Notes: generated from the sequence alone by a model not told the origin. A stretch of DNA of 64,000 bases from UBA4416 sp963422675 (GCA_963422675.2 CAXVYS010000024.1:992001-1056000); one strand, 5' to 3'; shown: positions 53,439-62,451, counted from the first letter of the stretch. Translations and numbers: made by a program.

Positions 53439-54131
53439 TTAATGATAACGGTCAAAATATTCCTGTAAGGTCATTTTGTGAGGGATAAACTTCTCGGTGA
53501 GAACATGTAGTTTATTAATTCTGTCGAGTCGGAAAAATCGAAACTCCTTACGTAAACGGCACCAGGCAACTAATAACCAATTCTCTTGCGTGCTTAATAA
53601 TGCAAAGGGCTCAATCAATCTGCTCGTAGCTTTGTTTGCTTCATTGGTATATTCAATTCTTGTCAGATAAAAATTTGTCAGAGCAAATTGCAATTCAGAT
53701 AAATTATTACTGTTTCTTTCGTTGTTACTATTTTGACTAAATCGGGTTCGTTCGGCAAGGAGGTTAGCTTTGTCTTTTACACTATGTTTTAATACTGCTT
53801 TGATTTTTTCGATGGCTTCTGAATAATTTTTGACAAAAGAAGCGTCTTTGTTTTTTAGCACTAACTGTTCTGCAATGATTAAAGCATTGGCCTGGCTTTC
53901 TGTAAACATGATGGGTGGTAATCTGTAACCCTCCATTAAGGTATAACCTTTCCCTTCTTCTGTTAAAACCGGAACGCCCGATTGTTCTAACGCTCTAATG
54001 TCCCGATAAATCGTCCTGACACTAACAGAAAATTTGGAAGCAAGTTCTGTCGCGGTTAAAAGTCGTTTCGTTTGCAATTGGGTTAAAATTGCAGTGAGCC
54101 GTGAAAGTCGTTTTGTGTCATTGTCATTCAT
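53439..54131 (-). CDS. YafY-type regulator with HTH and WYL domains
   Basis: 230 residues from the ATG at 54131. An N-terminal HTH (RLLTATELASKFSVSVRTIYR, in part) and a C-terminal WYL-like domain (LIEPFALLSTQENWLLVAW, FRFFRLDRINKL). WYL regulators bind nucleic acid or small ligands and control stress or defence genes. It lies in a run of small minus-strand genes; target unknown. Confidence 0.88.
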   Translation of the reverse strand: MNDNDTKRLSRLTAILTQLQTKRLLTATELASKFSVSVRTIYRDIRALEQSGVPVLTEEGKGYTLMEGYRLPPIMFTESQANALIIAEQLVLKNKDASFVKNYSEAIEKIKAVLKHSVKDKANLLAERTRFSQNSNNERNSNNLSELQFALTNFYLTRIEYTNEANKATSRLIEPFALLSTQENWLLVAWCRLRKEFRFFRLDRINKLHVLTEKFIPHKMTLQEYFDRYH

Positions 54132-54228
54132 GATGTGCAAAGTGTTGTAATATCCTAAAGCTTGCTTAATTTATGTTCTCGTTGAATTTATTTTAAAATT
54201 CTTCAGGAATGAGGAGTTCTGTACTCCT

Positions 54229-54795
54229 TTAAACTCTTAGCGAGCCACGAAATGCCCTCGCAGCATAGTAAGACTCTGCTCCGTTGTGATACACGAACAC
54301 GGTATCGTAGCGGCGATCGCTAAAGAGTGCACCACCAAGGTTTCTAATATCAGAAGGTGTTATTATCCAACTCGAGGTTTTCGTATCAAATTTTCCGAGT
54401 TTCTGCAACTCCTGGTATTGTTCGGCCGTTAAAAGCTCAATGCCCATGTCAGCAGCCATATCAAGAGCATTATTTTTCGGTTTATGTTCTTTCCTCGACT
54501 CCAGTGCTTCATGGTCGTAACACACACTTCGGCGACCTTTAGGACTTTCAGCTGAGCAATCATAAAAAATGTATTCGCCCGTCTTTTTATCATAATCCAC
54601 AACATCCGGTTCTCCACCGGTCATTTCCATTTCATTGAGCGACCATAGTTTTTCGGGAGTAGCCTCCAGCTTTGCCTGTACTTTAACCCAATCAATACCT
54701 TTATGGCGGTTCTTGTTTTTCTCAAAACGGGTTTTCAATATGCTGAGTAGTTCTTCACTTAGTGAAGGGGACAACTGCTTTTTATTATTTTTCAT
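54229..54795 (-). CDS. DUF4256 protein
   Basis: 188 residues matching DUF4256: EATPEKLWSLNEMEMTGGEP, FYDCSAESPKGRRSVCYD, YHNGAESYYAARAFRG at the end. Small, soluble, often in gene clusters with YdeI and DoxX proteins. Activity unknown. Confidence 0.87.
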   Translation of the reverse strand: MKNNKKQLSPSLSEELLSILKTRFEKNKNRHKGIDWVKVQAKLEATPEKLWSLNEMEMTGGEPDVVDYDKKTGEYIFYDCSAESPKGRRSVCYDHEALESRKEHKPKNNALDMAADMGIELLTAEQYQELQKLGKFDTKTSSWIITPSDIRNLGGALFSDRRYDTVFVYHNGAESYYAARAFRGSLRV

Positions 54796-54828
54796 ATTTG
54801 TATATTATATCTGTTGAAATCGAATGTA

Positions 54829-55407
54829 CTAATCATCTAATCCTTTTCCATCGAAAATTTTCTGTATGTATTTTTCAACCCTCGATTCGCGGGTTTTGGA
54901 TAGTTTGGGTTGAGAAAAATAAAGAAGGTAAGCCCTTTGCCGCCCCGGTGTCAATGCTTTAAAAGCAGTTTTTAAAGAAGGCATTTCATCTAATTTATTT
55001 TGAAATTCCTCGGGAACCACAAATTCTTTAGTCTTTTTCAAAGGCACTTTCAAACCGGCTTTTTCCACTTCAATGGCTTCAAGAATATAAGCTTTGAGGA
55101 TGCGTTTTCTTTTTACTATTTCCTGAAGGTTGGTGAACCGTATCTGGCGGGCCACCTGTACGTTCTTCGTTTGTTGAATCAGAATACCACTGGGATCCTT
55201 TAACAAGACACCTTTGAAAAACAAAAGCGCACAGTATTCTTTAAACACATGTATTAATACGATGTTACTTTCCCCGAATGTATAACAGGGTACACCCCAC
55301 TTTAATTCTTCGGTTAGCTTACAGTCGAGAACAATCGTTCTCAATGTTTCAATTTCTTTCTGCCACTTTTTGTTTTCAGCGAAGTACCAATCAACCTTTG
55401 GATTCAT
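54829..55407 (-). CDS. DUF1801/YdeI-family protein
   Basis: 192 residues. The N-terminal DUF1801 part has LKWGVPCYTFGESNIVLIH and CALLFFKG; the C-terminal part ends in a YdeI-like LTPGRQRAYLLYFSQPK. It is related to the other YdeI gene 2 kb away. It lies 43 bp after the DoxX gene and may extend that operon. Confidence 0.85.
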   Translation of the reverse strand: MNPKVDWYFAENKKWQKEIETLRTIVLDCKLTEELKWGVPCYTFGESNIVLIHVFKEYCALLFFKGVLLKDPSGILIQQTKNVQVARQIRFTNLQEIVKRKRILKAYILEAIEVEKAGLKVPLKKTKEFVVPEEFQNKLDEMPSLKTAFKALTPGRQRAYLLYFSQPKLSKTRESRVEKYIQKIFDGKGLDD

Positions 55408-55449
55408 GTGTTTATGTTTTTTATATACTCTGAAATAAAGTTATGAAAG

Positions 55450-55833
55450 TTATTGATTAACTGAAACGGTTTTTCTATCCGCGGGTCTAAAATACCAGGA
55501 TACCATCGTTAGAATCAGTAATAATACGGGGCCAAAAAATTCTTTAGCACCATCTCCACAGGCTGCATGAGAAAAAACAGCACCCGACATGGAAAAAAAG
55601 AAGCCTGCATAAGCCCATTCCTTTACTAAAGGAAATTTAGGAATAAGGATTGTAACAACACCCGCTATTTTCCAAATACCCAATAGGGTTAAAAAATAAA
55701 GAGGGTAACCCAAATGTGTCATCATATCTACGTCTTCTTTCATTTTTACTAATTGTACAATTCCGGTGGATAACATGCCTAATGCAAGCCAGATAGTAGC
55801 AATCCAATAGATAATTTTATTTCTTTTTGTCAT
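55450..55833 (-). CDS. DoxX-family membrane protein
   Basis: 127 residues, four membrane helices (about 8-26, 44-64, 73-93, 96-115). Pattern YPLYFLTLLGIWKIAGVVTIL matches the DoxX-like group (shown in part). DoxX proteins accompany thiol or redox stress functions. Six bp separate it from the AHSA1 gene, with ArsR upstream. Confidence 0.87.
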   Translation of the reverse strand: MTKRNKIIYWIATIWLALGMLSTGIVQLVKMKEDVDMMTHLGYPLYFLTLLGIWKIAGVVTILIPKFPLVKEWAYAGFFFSMSGAVFSHAACGDGAKEFFGPVLLLILTMVSWYFRPADRKTVSVNQ

Positions 55834-55839
55834 GGTATA

Positions 55840-56304
55840 TTATTTTAAGTTGTTTACTATTTCCTGTAATCGGTTATGCGCCATATTTATGCCCTGAGCA
55901 AAGGGTAGTTGCAGCATTTGGTCTCTGAGTGCGACTGATTTATATACCATATGCATATGGAGTTTGCTGGTGTTGTCGGTAAGTTTTTCAAATTCAAGGA
56001 ACTCCAATTGAACGGGAAAGGGTGTATTCTCCATTTCAAATGTTCGTGTGATTTTGTGGTTCGGAACAAATTCGTGAATTACTCCATTGAAACCATGTTT
56101 ATTTCCTTTAGGATCGGTTGTTTCAAATTGGTAACTACCATGCTTTTTACTTTCAAGTTTCAACACTTTCGTTCCCATCCACTGTTCAACAATTTCGGGT
56201 TCTACATACGCTTTAAAAAGTAATTCCAATGGCAAATTAAATTCCCTTGTAATTACTAATTCCTGTTTGCCGTCTTCAGCATTAATTTTTGTTTTTTGTT
56301 CCAT
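55840..56304 (-). CDS. AHSA1/SRPBCC-domain protein
   Basis: 154 residues of the SRPBCC fold: ITREFNLPLELLFKAYVEPE, EQWMG, and a C-terminal GINMAHNRLQEIVNNL. Such proteins bind hydrophobic small ligands; paired with an ArsR gene 6 bp upstream they are commonly its target. Ligand unknown. Confidence 0.88.
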   Translation of the reverse strand: MEQKTKINAEDGKQELVITREFNLPLELLFKAYVEPEIVEQWMGTKVLKLESKKHGSYQFETTDPKGNKHGFNGVIHEFVPNHKITRTFEMENTPFPVQLEFLEFEKLTDNTSKLHMHMVYKSVALRDQMLQLPFAQGINMAHNRLQEIVNNLK

Positions 56305-56310
56305 ATGATT

Positions 56311-56634
56311 CTATTTTTTTGGTTTGTATGCATTCATTACAGTTTCTAATTTATTAAATCGGTTATCCCACATTTTGCGGAATGGTTCAATAAAGTCTTC
56401 TATTTCTTTCATCTTGTTTGGATTAAAATGGTAATAAATTTCTCTGCCTGTTTGCGTTTGATGTAGCAACTCACATTCACTTAGTATCTGAATATGTTTT
56501 GAAATTGTTTGTCTCGATGAGCCAAAATTTTCAGCTATGGCACCTGGTGTCATTGCCTGTAATGCTACTAAGCCCAATATTGCCCTACGGGTGGGGTCGG
56601 CTATTGCCTGAAATATATCTCTACGAATTTCCAT
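56311..56634 (-). CDS. ArsR-type winged-helix regulator
   Basis: 107 residues. IADPTRRAILGLVA at the start and the recognition helix SSRQTISKHIQIL are typical. It lacks the metal-binding Cys of ArsR/SmtB. It heads an ArsR-AHSA1-DoxX operon and probably represses it through two palindromic sites at its promoter. Confidence 0.9.
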   Translation of the reverse strand: MEIRRDIFQAIADPTRRAILGLVALQAMTPGAIAENFGSSRQTISKHIQILSECELLHQTQTGREIYYHFNPNKMKEIEDFIEPFRKMWDNRFNKLETVMNAYKPKK

Positions 56635-56638
56635 TTGT

Positions 56639-56679
56639 GCAGTTATCTGACTGCAAATATAATGAAGTTATTTGACTGC
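56639..56679 (-). promoter_or_regulatory. ArsR promoter with two operator palindromes
   Basis: GCAGTTATCTGACTGC (56639-56654) and GAAGTTATTTGACTGC (56664-56679) are near-identical palindromic sites 25 bp apart. The -7 element TATATTTG (minus strand, 56654-56661) lies between them, 20 bp before the ATG. A repressor binding both would cover the promoter. Confidence 0.65.
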
Positions 56680-56857
56680 GCAATTTTTTTTAATAATTTT
56701 TTATGTTACCTGTTTTTAGAGTGGAAAGAAAATGGAATATTTTCGCTTTTATTCTCGCGCTAAATCGAGTTCATCAGGAATATACAGGGTAAAATTCGAC
56801 TGAAAAAATTAGATTATTTAATGTTGTTGATAGCCCAAGAAGATAAGGGAGATAAAA

Positions 56858-56882
56858 AAAGGGAGCAGATTTTGCTCCCTTT
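56858..56882 (-). terminator. Terminator after the HEYRH outer-membrane gene
   Basis: AAAGGGAGCA and TGCTCCCTTT-like arms pair on the minus strand with a short loop, followed by TTTTTTT. It lies 25 bp after the stop of the 955-residue gene. Confidence 0.88.
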
Positions 56883-56906
56883 CTGGTATCGTACAGTAAA
56901 CCTATT

Positions 56907-59774
56907 TTAAAAAGTTCCCGCAAAGAAAAACTCAAAGCGATTGGTTACACCTTTGTTGAAATAGTTATGATTCATCAATATGGAATTCCGGAGACCAAGT
57001 GAAACAGGGAGAGCATTTAGCACTTTTAAATCAAAATATAATTCGCCCCCATAAGAACTTTGATCAAAAGTGGTATTTAGTGAGCTCCGCGTTACTTGTG
57101 AATAATCCATAAACAGATTTAATTTTATCCGCTGTAAATAAAATATTCCGGCAGCGCCAAAATCAGGATAACACAAAGGTAATTTGTAATTTACACTAGC
57201 CATATATTCCTCATCTCCTTGTATTGGTTGATACCCTCGTGCATGTGTAAAATTATCCATAAACCGGTACCCGTTGCTTAGCTTCTCGTTTTTGTAGCCC
57301 CCTTTAAAATAAAGACTGTGATTGCGTAACAATCCGGGAAAGTATAACGTAGCATCGGCAGAATATTTCGAAGCTGTTGCACCCGAAAGACCATAACCGA
57401 TATACAAATTTAATTCCTGTCCAAAACGCGGGTTAATATTCTGATAAGCTCTGGCGCGTACGTTGGTTAGTTTTAATGAACCTTCTGTGACGAATAGATC
57501 ATTATTTGTATTTGCATTTGTAATATCGTTACCATTCAGTTTATACTTGGAAGTTGCGATATGGCTGGCACCTGCTGTTAAAAGTATGCCTTTCGAGTAA
57601 ATGCCGTTCACCCATTTAAGAGGAAGGTAAATGGTACCACCATAATTACTTTCGGTAAATGTGATGGTATTGCTTCCCACGGCTCCGGTATCGAATAGGT
57701 TACTTGGAGAGATCATACTTCTGTTACTCACTGATCCGATCAGACTTACTGGCAAATAATACCTGGAATAGTCAACCCGTCCACGCAAAATCGGCGCTTT
57801 TTCATTCAGGTTATAGCCTCCTGTTATGCTTGCGCTAAAATCATTGAGTATATTGTCAATGGAAAGCCCTAATGATACCTCCGTTTGATTTCCACTTAAC
57901 GACCATGAATGTAATTTTGCACCTCTGATAAATTGCTTATAGTCTTTTGCTTCGTATACTTTCGATGGAATCCGGGTATAAATACTGTTTTCAAGCCTGG
58001 TTGGTTTCATGCGGTAGGTTTCCTGTTGTTCCGGTTCTATAACGGTAACTACCTGGGCATTTGCCAGATCAAAAGATTGCTTTGTGATTTGATCTCCGGT
58101 ATAATCAAACTCACTCATATAAAGTGTTTTTTCATCGGCAGACACAAATGGCATGCTGGCATTGATCTTCACTGAACTTATTTGTAGTATTTGTTTATTC
58201 CCCAAAAGGCTCGTGGCAAAAATATTATTGATGCCGGTATAACTTGCCGTAAAATAAACATGCTCTTTACCCATTGTAAGTGGCCCTACTACCTGTTGAG
58301 ACCAGGAAGTAAGCTCTATGATAGTTTGAGTGGCAATATCATATTTTAGAATGGCAATTTTAGCACCTCTTTTGGCTTCAAAAACGATGGCTTTATCGTC
58401 TTTTGTCCAGGTAGGGTATGCCACAAAATCATTATCCGGATTTGGAATGGCGCCTTTCTCTTCACCGGTTATCGCATCAATAAATACAATCTGGTTTTTA
58501 ATATGTTCATCCAGTTTTGCAGCTACAAGGAGATCACCTTTGCTCGAAAATTCAGGAGCAAATAATTTGGTTTTTGAAGTGAGTCTGGTTTTCTTTTTAG
58601 TAACCATATCATAAGTTCGTATTTCCGAATAGTTTCTGTTCTGCCAACGTTTATCACTCGTGAATTCGCACCAGGCAATTTTGCCGTTGTTATAAGAAAA
58701 ATAGGTTTCGGCAGGTGTCATGATACCAAACGTGAGGAGTTTTTCTTCTTTACCATTTTTTATATGGATTAACTCTCCCGTTTTTTTATAACTTTCTTTC
58801 CGGTATATCATACTGCTGTCTTCCAGAACATGCGCCCAACGGTAGTCTGTAACAGTTCTTTTAGAAACGGGTGTCACTGAACTTGTCAGGGTTAATTTAA
58901 TATTACTCAGTTCATTTTCCCATTGCACTCTTAAACTGTCATAAGCAATTTGATAAGCCTTTCTGCTGGAATAGCCCACATTGCGTTTCATGGCTTTTGA
59001 AAATGGATAAAATATTCCTCTGAACGCACTTCCTTGTCGTAGGATTTTGGCCCACACATCCGGACCATGATCATTGCGAACCCTGTGAAGAATAGCATAA
59101 CCCAGACGGTAGTGATCCGGTACAAAATGTTTAAAGGAGCCATTTCGTGCCTTCATGTAACGGTAGTTGCGGCTCCCCAGCAATAAGGCTTTCTGACCTT
59201 TAAAAAAATCAGGCGTGCGGCCTCTGCCTGCTCCCGAAAAAAGACTTTCTGTTTGAACTGCGTCTCCTTCCATGTACCAGTTCGGAATGCTGGCGAGCTG
59301 GGCCAATTGCCAAAAATTCTGTCCCCATACAATGGAAAGGAATTTCGTAAGCCCATGCCGTTGGTTGGCAATTTGTAGGGCGTGTCTGTATTCGTGAAAA
59401 GACAAAAGATCGAGCCAGTTAGCTGAGCCAAGTGTATTAAAATCCTGAAGACCGGTGGCATAAAACTCGCTTCTATAAGGAGCCAGGCCAACATATCCGT
59501 TTGAAACGACCTGATTCGTTTGAAGCAAAAGATCGAGATGCTTTCTTTTAGGTCCCACAGTGCCACCGAGGCTATCGTAGATGTAGTTAATAATGTTTAT
59601 TACTCTTGTGGCTTCTTTTTCATTTCCCGCCGGGAAAATAAGCTTCACGGCTTTTGAATCGTAATATTGCCAGTGAATGGAAGCCGGGTTATTACCGGCG
59701 GCTTTAGGCTGAGCGTGGTACTTTGATAAAAAACAGATTAACAGAAGCGTTAATGCGAAGTGGTTGGTTTTCAT
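56907..59774 (-). CDS. Outer-membrane protein: gluzincin-like HExxH domain, TolB-like propeller, beta-barrel
   Basis: 955 residues with a signal peptide. Near the N-terminus a peptidase-MA-like domain has His127-Glu128-Tyr-Arg-His131 and a third-ligand candidate Glu169 in NWYMEGDA, the order of M1-like zinc peptidases. Residues about 290-590 are WD40/TolB-like repeats (TWTKDDKAIVFEAKRG). The last 330 residues alternate as a barrel and end in aromatic Phe, as outer-membrane proteins do (FEFFFAGTF). It probably is a surface- or periplasm-facing metallopeptidase anchored in the outer membrane. Substrate unknown. Confidence 0.8.
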   Translation of the reverse strand: MKTNHFALTLLLICFLSKYHAQPKAAGNNPASIHWQYYDSKAVKLIFPAGNEKEATRVINIINYIYDSLGGTVGPKRKHLDLLLQTNQVVSNGYVGLAPYRSEFYATGLQDFNTLGSANWLDLLSFHEYRHALQIANQRHGLTKFLSIVWGQNFWQLAQLASIPNWYMEGDAVQTESLFSGAGRGRTPDFFKGQKALLLGSRNYRYMKARNGSFKHFVPDHYRLGYAILHRVRNDHGPDVWAKILRQGSAFRGIFYPFSKAMKRNVGYSSRKAYQIAYDSLRVQWENELSNIKLTLTSSVTPVSKRTVTDYRWAHVLEDSSMIYRKESYKKTGELIHIKNGKEEKLLTFGIMTPAETYFSYNNGKIAWCEFTSDKRWQNRNYSEIRTYDMVTKKKTRLTSKTKLFAPEFSSKGDLLVAAKLDEHIKNQIVFIDAITGEEKGAIPNPDNDFVAYPTWTKDDKAIVFEAKRGAKIAILKYDIATQTIIELTSWSQQVVGPLTMGKEHVYFTASYTGINNIFATSLLGNKQILQISSVKINASMPFVSADEKTLYMSEFDYTGDQITKQSFDLANAQVVTVIEPEQQETYRMKPTRLENSIYTRIPSKVYEAKDYKQFIRGAKLHSWSLSGNQTEVSLGLSIDNILNDFSASITGGYNLNEKAPILRGRVDYSRYYLPVSLIGSVSNRSMISPSNLFDTGAVGSNTITFTESNYGGTIYLPLKWVNGIYSKGILLTAGASHIATSKYKLNGNDITNANTNNDLFVTEGSLKLTNVRARAYQNINPRFGQELNLYIGYGLSGATASKYSADATLYFPGLLRNHSLYFKGGYKNEKLSNGYRFMDNFTHARGYQPIQGDEEYMASVNYKLPLCYPDFGAAGIFYLQRIKLNLFMDYSQVTRSSLNTTFDQSSYGGELYFDLKVLNALPVSLGLRNSILMNHNYFNKGVTNRFEFFFAGTF

Positions 59775-60301
59775 AGTTTATAGAGATTTTAGTACTGTTT
59801 TGTTGTATGCAAAAGAAACTATTCTTTTTGATAATGTATCAGAATAATGTGTAAACTTCAGCCAGACAAAGGTAAAAAAGTAGATGTCGTGCTGATTCCG
59901 ATAGCTATCGGAATCAGCATCTAATGAGATTCCGAATCAAGTTCGGAATGACAAATGTTTAATTCCACATTATTCTGATACACCAATTTCTTTTTTAATT
60001 CTTGACAATAAATACCATCTGATTCAAGATGTTCCTTTTCTGTCAAATTGTTTATCGTGTTTTCTATACTATTTAGTTCGTCTTTTGAAAATGATTTTTA
60101 TCCTATTTGATAAATATATTTAATCCAATTTTAACACACAATACGTATAAATACCTGATTTGATCTATGAAAACAGGTAACGAAATTTCTATCAGAGTAC
60201 AAATTGAGGGTACAAGTAATTTTGATTTTTTTTCAGTTCTATTTTTTTCAAATTTTTTCATTAGTCTCATTGGAATATATCAAGGTCGCTTGATGTCTTA
60301 A
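59775..60301. other. 527-bp intergenic region with inverted-repeat element
   Basis: Contains the 148-bp element at 59835-59982 and a possible -7 element TACCTTTG (minus strand, 59867-59874) for the HEYRH gene. The remaining 320 bp is A/T-rich with no clear signal. A 43-codon open frame at 60167-60298 is not convincing. Confidence 0.5.
59835..59982. mobile_element. 148-bp element with perfect 17-bp inverted ends and inner REP-like hairpins
   Basis: TGTATCAGAATAATGTG (59835-59851) and CACATTATTCTGATACA (59966-59982) are exact reverse complements. Between them lie a perfect 30-bp palindrome (59890-59919, core CCGATAGCTATCGG) and a second hairpin, ATTCCGAA and TTCGGAAT (59929-59949). This looks like a short non-coding MITE- or REPIN-like unit. 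No target duplication was confirmed. Confidence 0.55.
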
Positions 60302-60895
60302 TCATTGGATATTTGCAAATCGTTTTTCTATGTCGTTCAGCCATTTTTTACGTTTTATGTCTGAAACCATTTTTACCATACTTAAATTTATCCATTTGCG
60401 GTTTTTATAACCCAATTTCCAGAATACGCCTCTCATCATGGCTTTCTGTATAGCATTTCCAAAGATACCCCAATATAGAAAACCGGGCGTATTCATAGTT
60501 GTTATCATCGTTACACCTTTAATGTTTGTTAAAAGTGGTTTCATTTGAGTGTTACTCTGATTCGTATAATCATATGCCACACCCGGAAAAATAACTTTAT
60601 CGATAAAACCTTTCGTGAGTGCCGGCATAAGCTCCCACCAAATAGGAAAAATAAAAACTAAATGGTCGGCTTGTTCAAGCCTGTCTTTATATTCCAACAC
60701 TTTAGGGTCTATGGCTTGTTTGTCTTTAAACGCTTTCAAATCGGCCGCCGTCATAACCGGATTAAAGCCTTCTTTATCAAGATGGATAATGTTTACGTTG
60801 TGGTTGGCTTTTTGAAGCCCGGTAACTACAGAATTTAAAATAGCGTTACAATAACTGCCATCATAAGGATGATTAAAAACTATGAGTATTTTCAT
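60302..60895 (-). CDS. Flavodoxin-fold NAD(P)H oxidoreductase (NQO/MdaB/KefF-like)
   Basis: 197 residues. LIVFNHPYDGSYCNAIL near the N-terminus and LVFIFPIWWELMPALTKGFID are the FMN-binding and dimer motifs of the family. These enzymes reduce quinones by two electrons and protect from redox cyclers. Stands alone. Confidence 0.9.
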   Translation of the reverse strand: MKILIVFNHPYDGSYCNAILNSVVTGLQKANHNVNIIHLDKEGFNPVMTAADLKAFKDKQAIDPKVLEYKDRLEQADHLVFIFPIWWELMPALTKGFIDKVIFPGVAYDYTNQSNTQMKPLLTNIKGVTMITTMNTPGFLYWGIFGNAIQKAMMRGVFWKLGYKNRKWINLSMVKMVSDIKRKKWLNDIEKRFANIQ

Positions 60896-61117
60896 TTGGT
60901 GTGAAGTATAAATTTTGGAATAAAAGTGACGTTAAAACAAATAAGGTTTTGTTCAACCCTTCTGCACATGACTTAATGCCGGGGTATTTCAGCTAGTAAC
61001 AAAGTAATGTCAATTTTTTACCATAGAGATTGATAATTAAACTAGTTAAAAATCAAAAGTAGAGGGTTAGCTATAAATGGGCGATAACAATTGTTAAGAA
61101 ATGCAGGAAGCGCATTG

Positions 61118-61660
61118 TTATCGTCTGTTTCTAATGCGGCTCAATGAAACCGAAGTAATGCCTAAAAAGGAGGCAATGTAATGTTGAGGAACCCGTTGTA
61201 ATATTTTAGGATTATTTTTTAGAAGTTCGGCGTATCTTTTTTCAGGCTTGTCTTTGATGCGGGAAAGAAACAGGTGTTGATATAAAATCAGTCGTTGAAA
61301 AGTATGTTCTTCTATCTGTTGTTTAATGGTTGATGAAGTGCCAATAATTGTCTGAAAATCTTTTTTAGAAATTGAATATACAACACAAGGTTCAATGCTC
61401 TCAAGAGTAAATACACTTGGTTTGTTTGTTCTGAAACTTTCGATAGAAGAAACGCTTTCCCCTTCAAAGAAAAACTGAAATGTGATGTCTTTCCCGGTAT
61501 GATTAAAACATACTCTTATGCATCCTTGTTCGATATAGAATGCTCTTTTAGAAACATCCCCTTCCTTTAAAAGAACAGTTTTTGCAGGAATTTCTTCCCG
61601 TTTAAAAAAGTGTTTGAATGTGTCCCATTCTGAATTATCAGTCTTAAAATTTTCTATCAT
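61118..61660 (-). CDS. Crp/Fnr-family transcription regulator (second)
   Basis: 180 residues. cNMP-binding-like barrel (about 25-115; RAFYIEQGCIRVCF) and a C-terminal HTH ending GITSVSLSRIRNRR. It lacks the FNR Glu in the recognition helix (here VSLSR), so it should read a different site from the Crp/Fnr at 28.3 kb. A perfect -7 element lies upstream at 61714-61721. An inverted repeat CGATAACAAT/ATTGTTATCG (61082-61123) spans its 3' end. Confidence 0.87.
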   Translation of the reverse strand: MIENFKTDNSEWDTFKHFFKREEIPAKTVLLKEGDVSKRAFYIEQGCIRVCFNHTGKDITFQFFFEGESVSSIESFRTNKPSVFTLESIEPCVVYSISKKDFQTIIGTSSTIKQQIEEHTFQRLILYQHLFLSRIKDKPEKRYAELLKNNPKILQRVPQHYIASFLGITSVSLSRIRNRR

Positions 61661-61713
61661 TGATACTTCCGGGGCTTCATGGGGTTGCGGCTAACTTGTG
61701 TATAGCGCTTATC

Positions 61714-61721
61714 CAAAGATA
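61714..61721 (-). promoter_or_regulatory. -7 element (TATCTTTG) for the second Crp/Fnr gene
   Basis: Perfect TAnnTTTG on the minus strand, 54 bp before the ATG at 61660. Confidence 0.6.
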
Positions 61722-61743
61722 TAAATTTCAAAGCATAAAAAAA

Positions 61744-61764
61744 GCGATACGGATTTTGTATCGC
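61744..61764 (-). terminator. Hairpin terminator, minus strand
   Basis: GCGATAC and GTATCGC pair with a 7-base loop and run into TTTTTTT on the minus strand. It is the second such hairpin after the VOC gene and isolates the crp promoter. Confidence 0.75.
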
Positions 61765-61849
61765 CTTAATACACTCTGTAGGAGTTGAACGAGTAGCTAA
61801 ATGAAAGTAAACTATTTTGTGTTTTAGCGATTTTTTATAAAACCAAAAA

Positions 61850-61877
61850 CCCCTGATAAATAAGTCTTTATCAGGGG
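61850..61877 (-). terminator. Terminator after the VOC lipoprotein gene
   Basis: CCCCTGATAAA and TTTATCAGGGG pair perfectly with a 6-base loop; on the minus strand a T run follows. It lies 47 bp after the VOC stop. Confidence 0.87.
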
Positions 61878-61923
61878 TTGGCGATATGGATCTCCTATTT
61901 TTTTTGTTGGGTGAAGTAAGTTA

Positions 61924-62451
61924 TTACTTGGTTGTTTTGTCGTTCTCAACAGGTTCCCATAATTCAATCTTGTTGCCTTCTGTGTCCATAATATGTACAA
62001 ATTTTCCGAAGTCGTAAGTTACAATACTGTCAAGGATAGTTACTCCATTTTCTTTGAGTTTGTTTACAAGTCCTTCAATATTCTGAACTCGGTAGTTAAT
62101 CATAAAATCCTTTTTGGATGGGGAAAAATAGTCATCTCCTTTTTTGAAAGGTGTCCATTGAAGAGAGTTTATCTCGTCAGGTTTGTTAAGGTTTCTGGAT
62201 TCAAAACTCGAAGAACCCCAATCATTCATTTCAATTCCTAAATTTTTGGTGTACCATTCTTTCGTTTCCTTCAGGTTGTCTGAATAAAAGAAAATACCGC
62301 CAATTCCCGTCACCTTTGGTGTTGTGTCAACAGATGAAGTTGACTTGTCTGTTTGATTTTTTTGGTTTTCCATATGGTTTGCCTTTTTAGTTGTTGAATC
62401 ACAGCTTGCAAGAAGTATTACAAGCGAAATTATTGTCAATACTCTTTTCAT
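61924..62451 (-). CDS. VOC-family protein carried as a lipoprotein
   Basis: 175 residues. A lipoprotein signal (LVILLASCDS, Cys17) and a Lys/Gln/Ser linker precede a VOC domain (about 48-165; GIGGIFFYSDNLKETKEWY in part, IMDTEGNKIELWEP). VOC enzymes are normally cytosolic, so a membrane-tethered, periplasm-facing copy is uncommon. It lies 24 bp after an SRPBCC gene on the same strand. Confidence 0.83.
   Translation of the reverse strand: MKRVLTIISLVILLASCDSTTKKANHMENQKNQTDKSTSSVDTTPKVTGIGGIFFYSDNLKETKEWYTKNLGIEMNDWGSSSFESRNLNKPDEINSLQWTPFKKGDDYFSPSKKDFMINYRVQNIEGLVNKLKENGVTILDSIVTYDFGKFVHIMDTEGNKIELWEPVENDKTTK

Noticed and set aside
60167..60298. 43-codon plus-strand open frame
   Set aside because: Phe-rich by A/T bias, no promoter or ribosome site, and no family resemblance.
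61082..61123. Inverted repeat at the end of the second Crp/Fnr gene as terminator
   Set aside because: Ten-base arms are perfect but the loop is 22 bases and no T run follows; role unclear.
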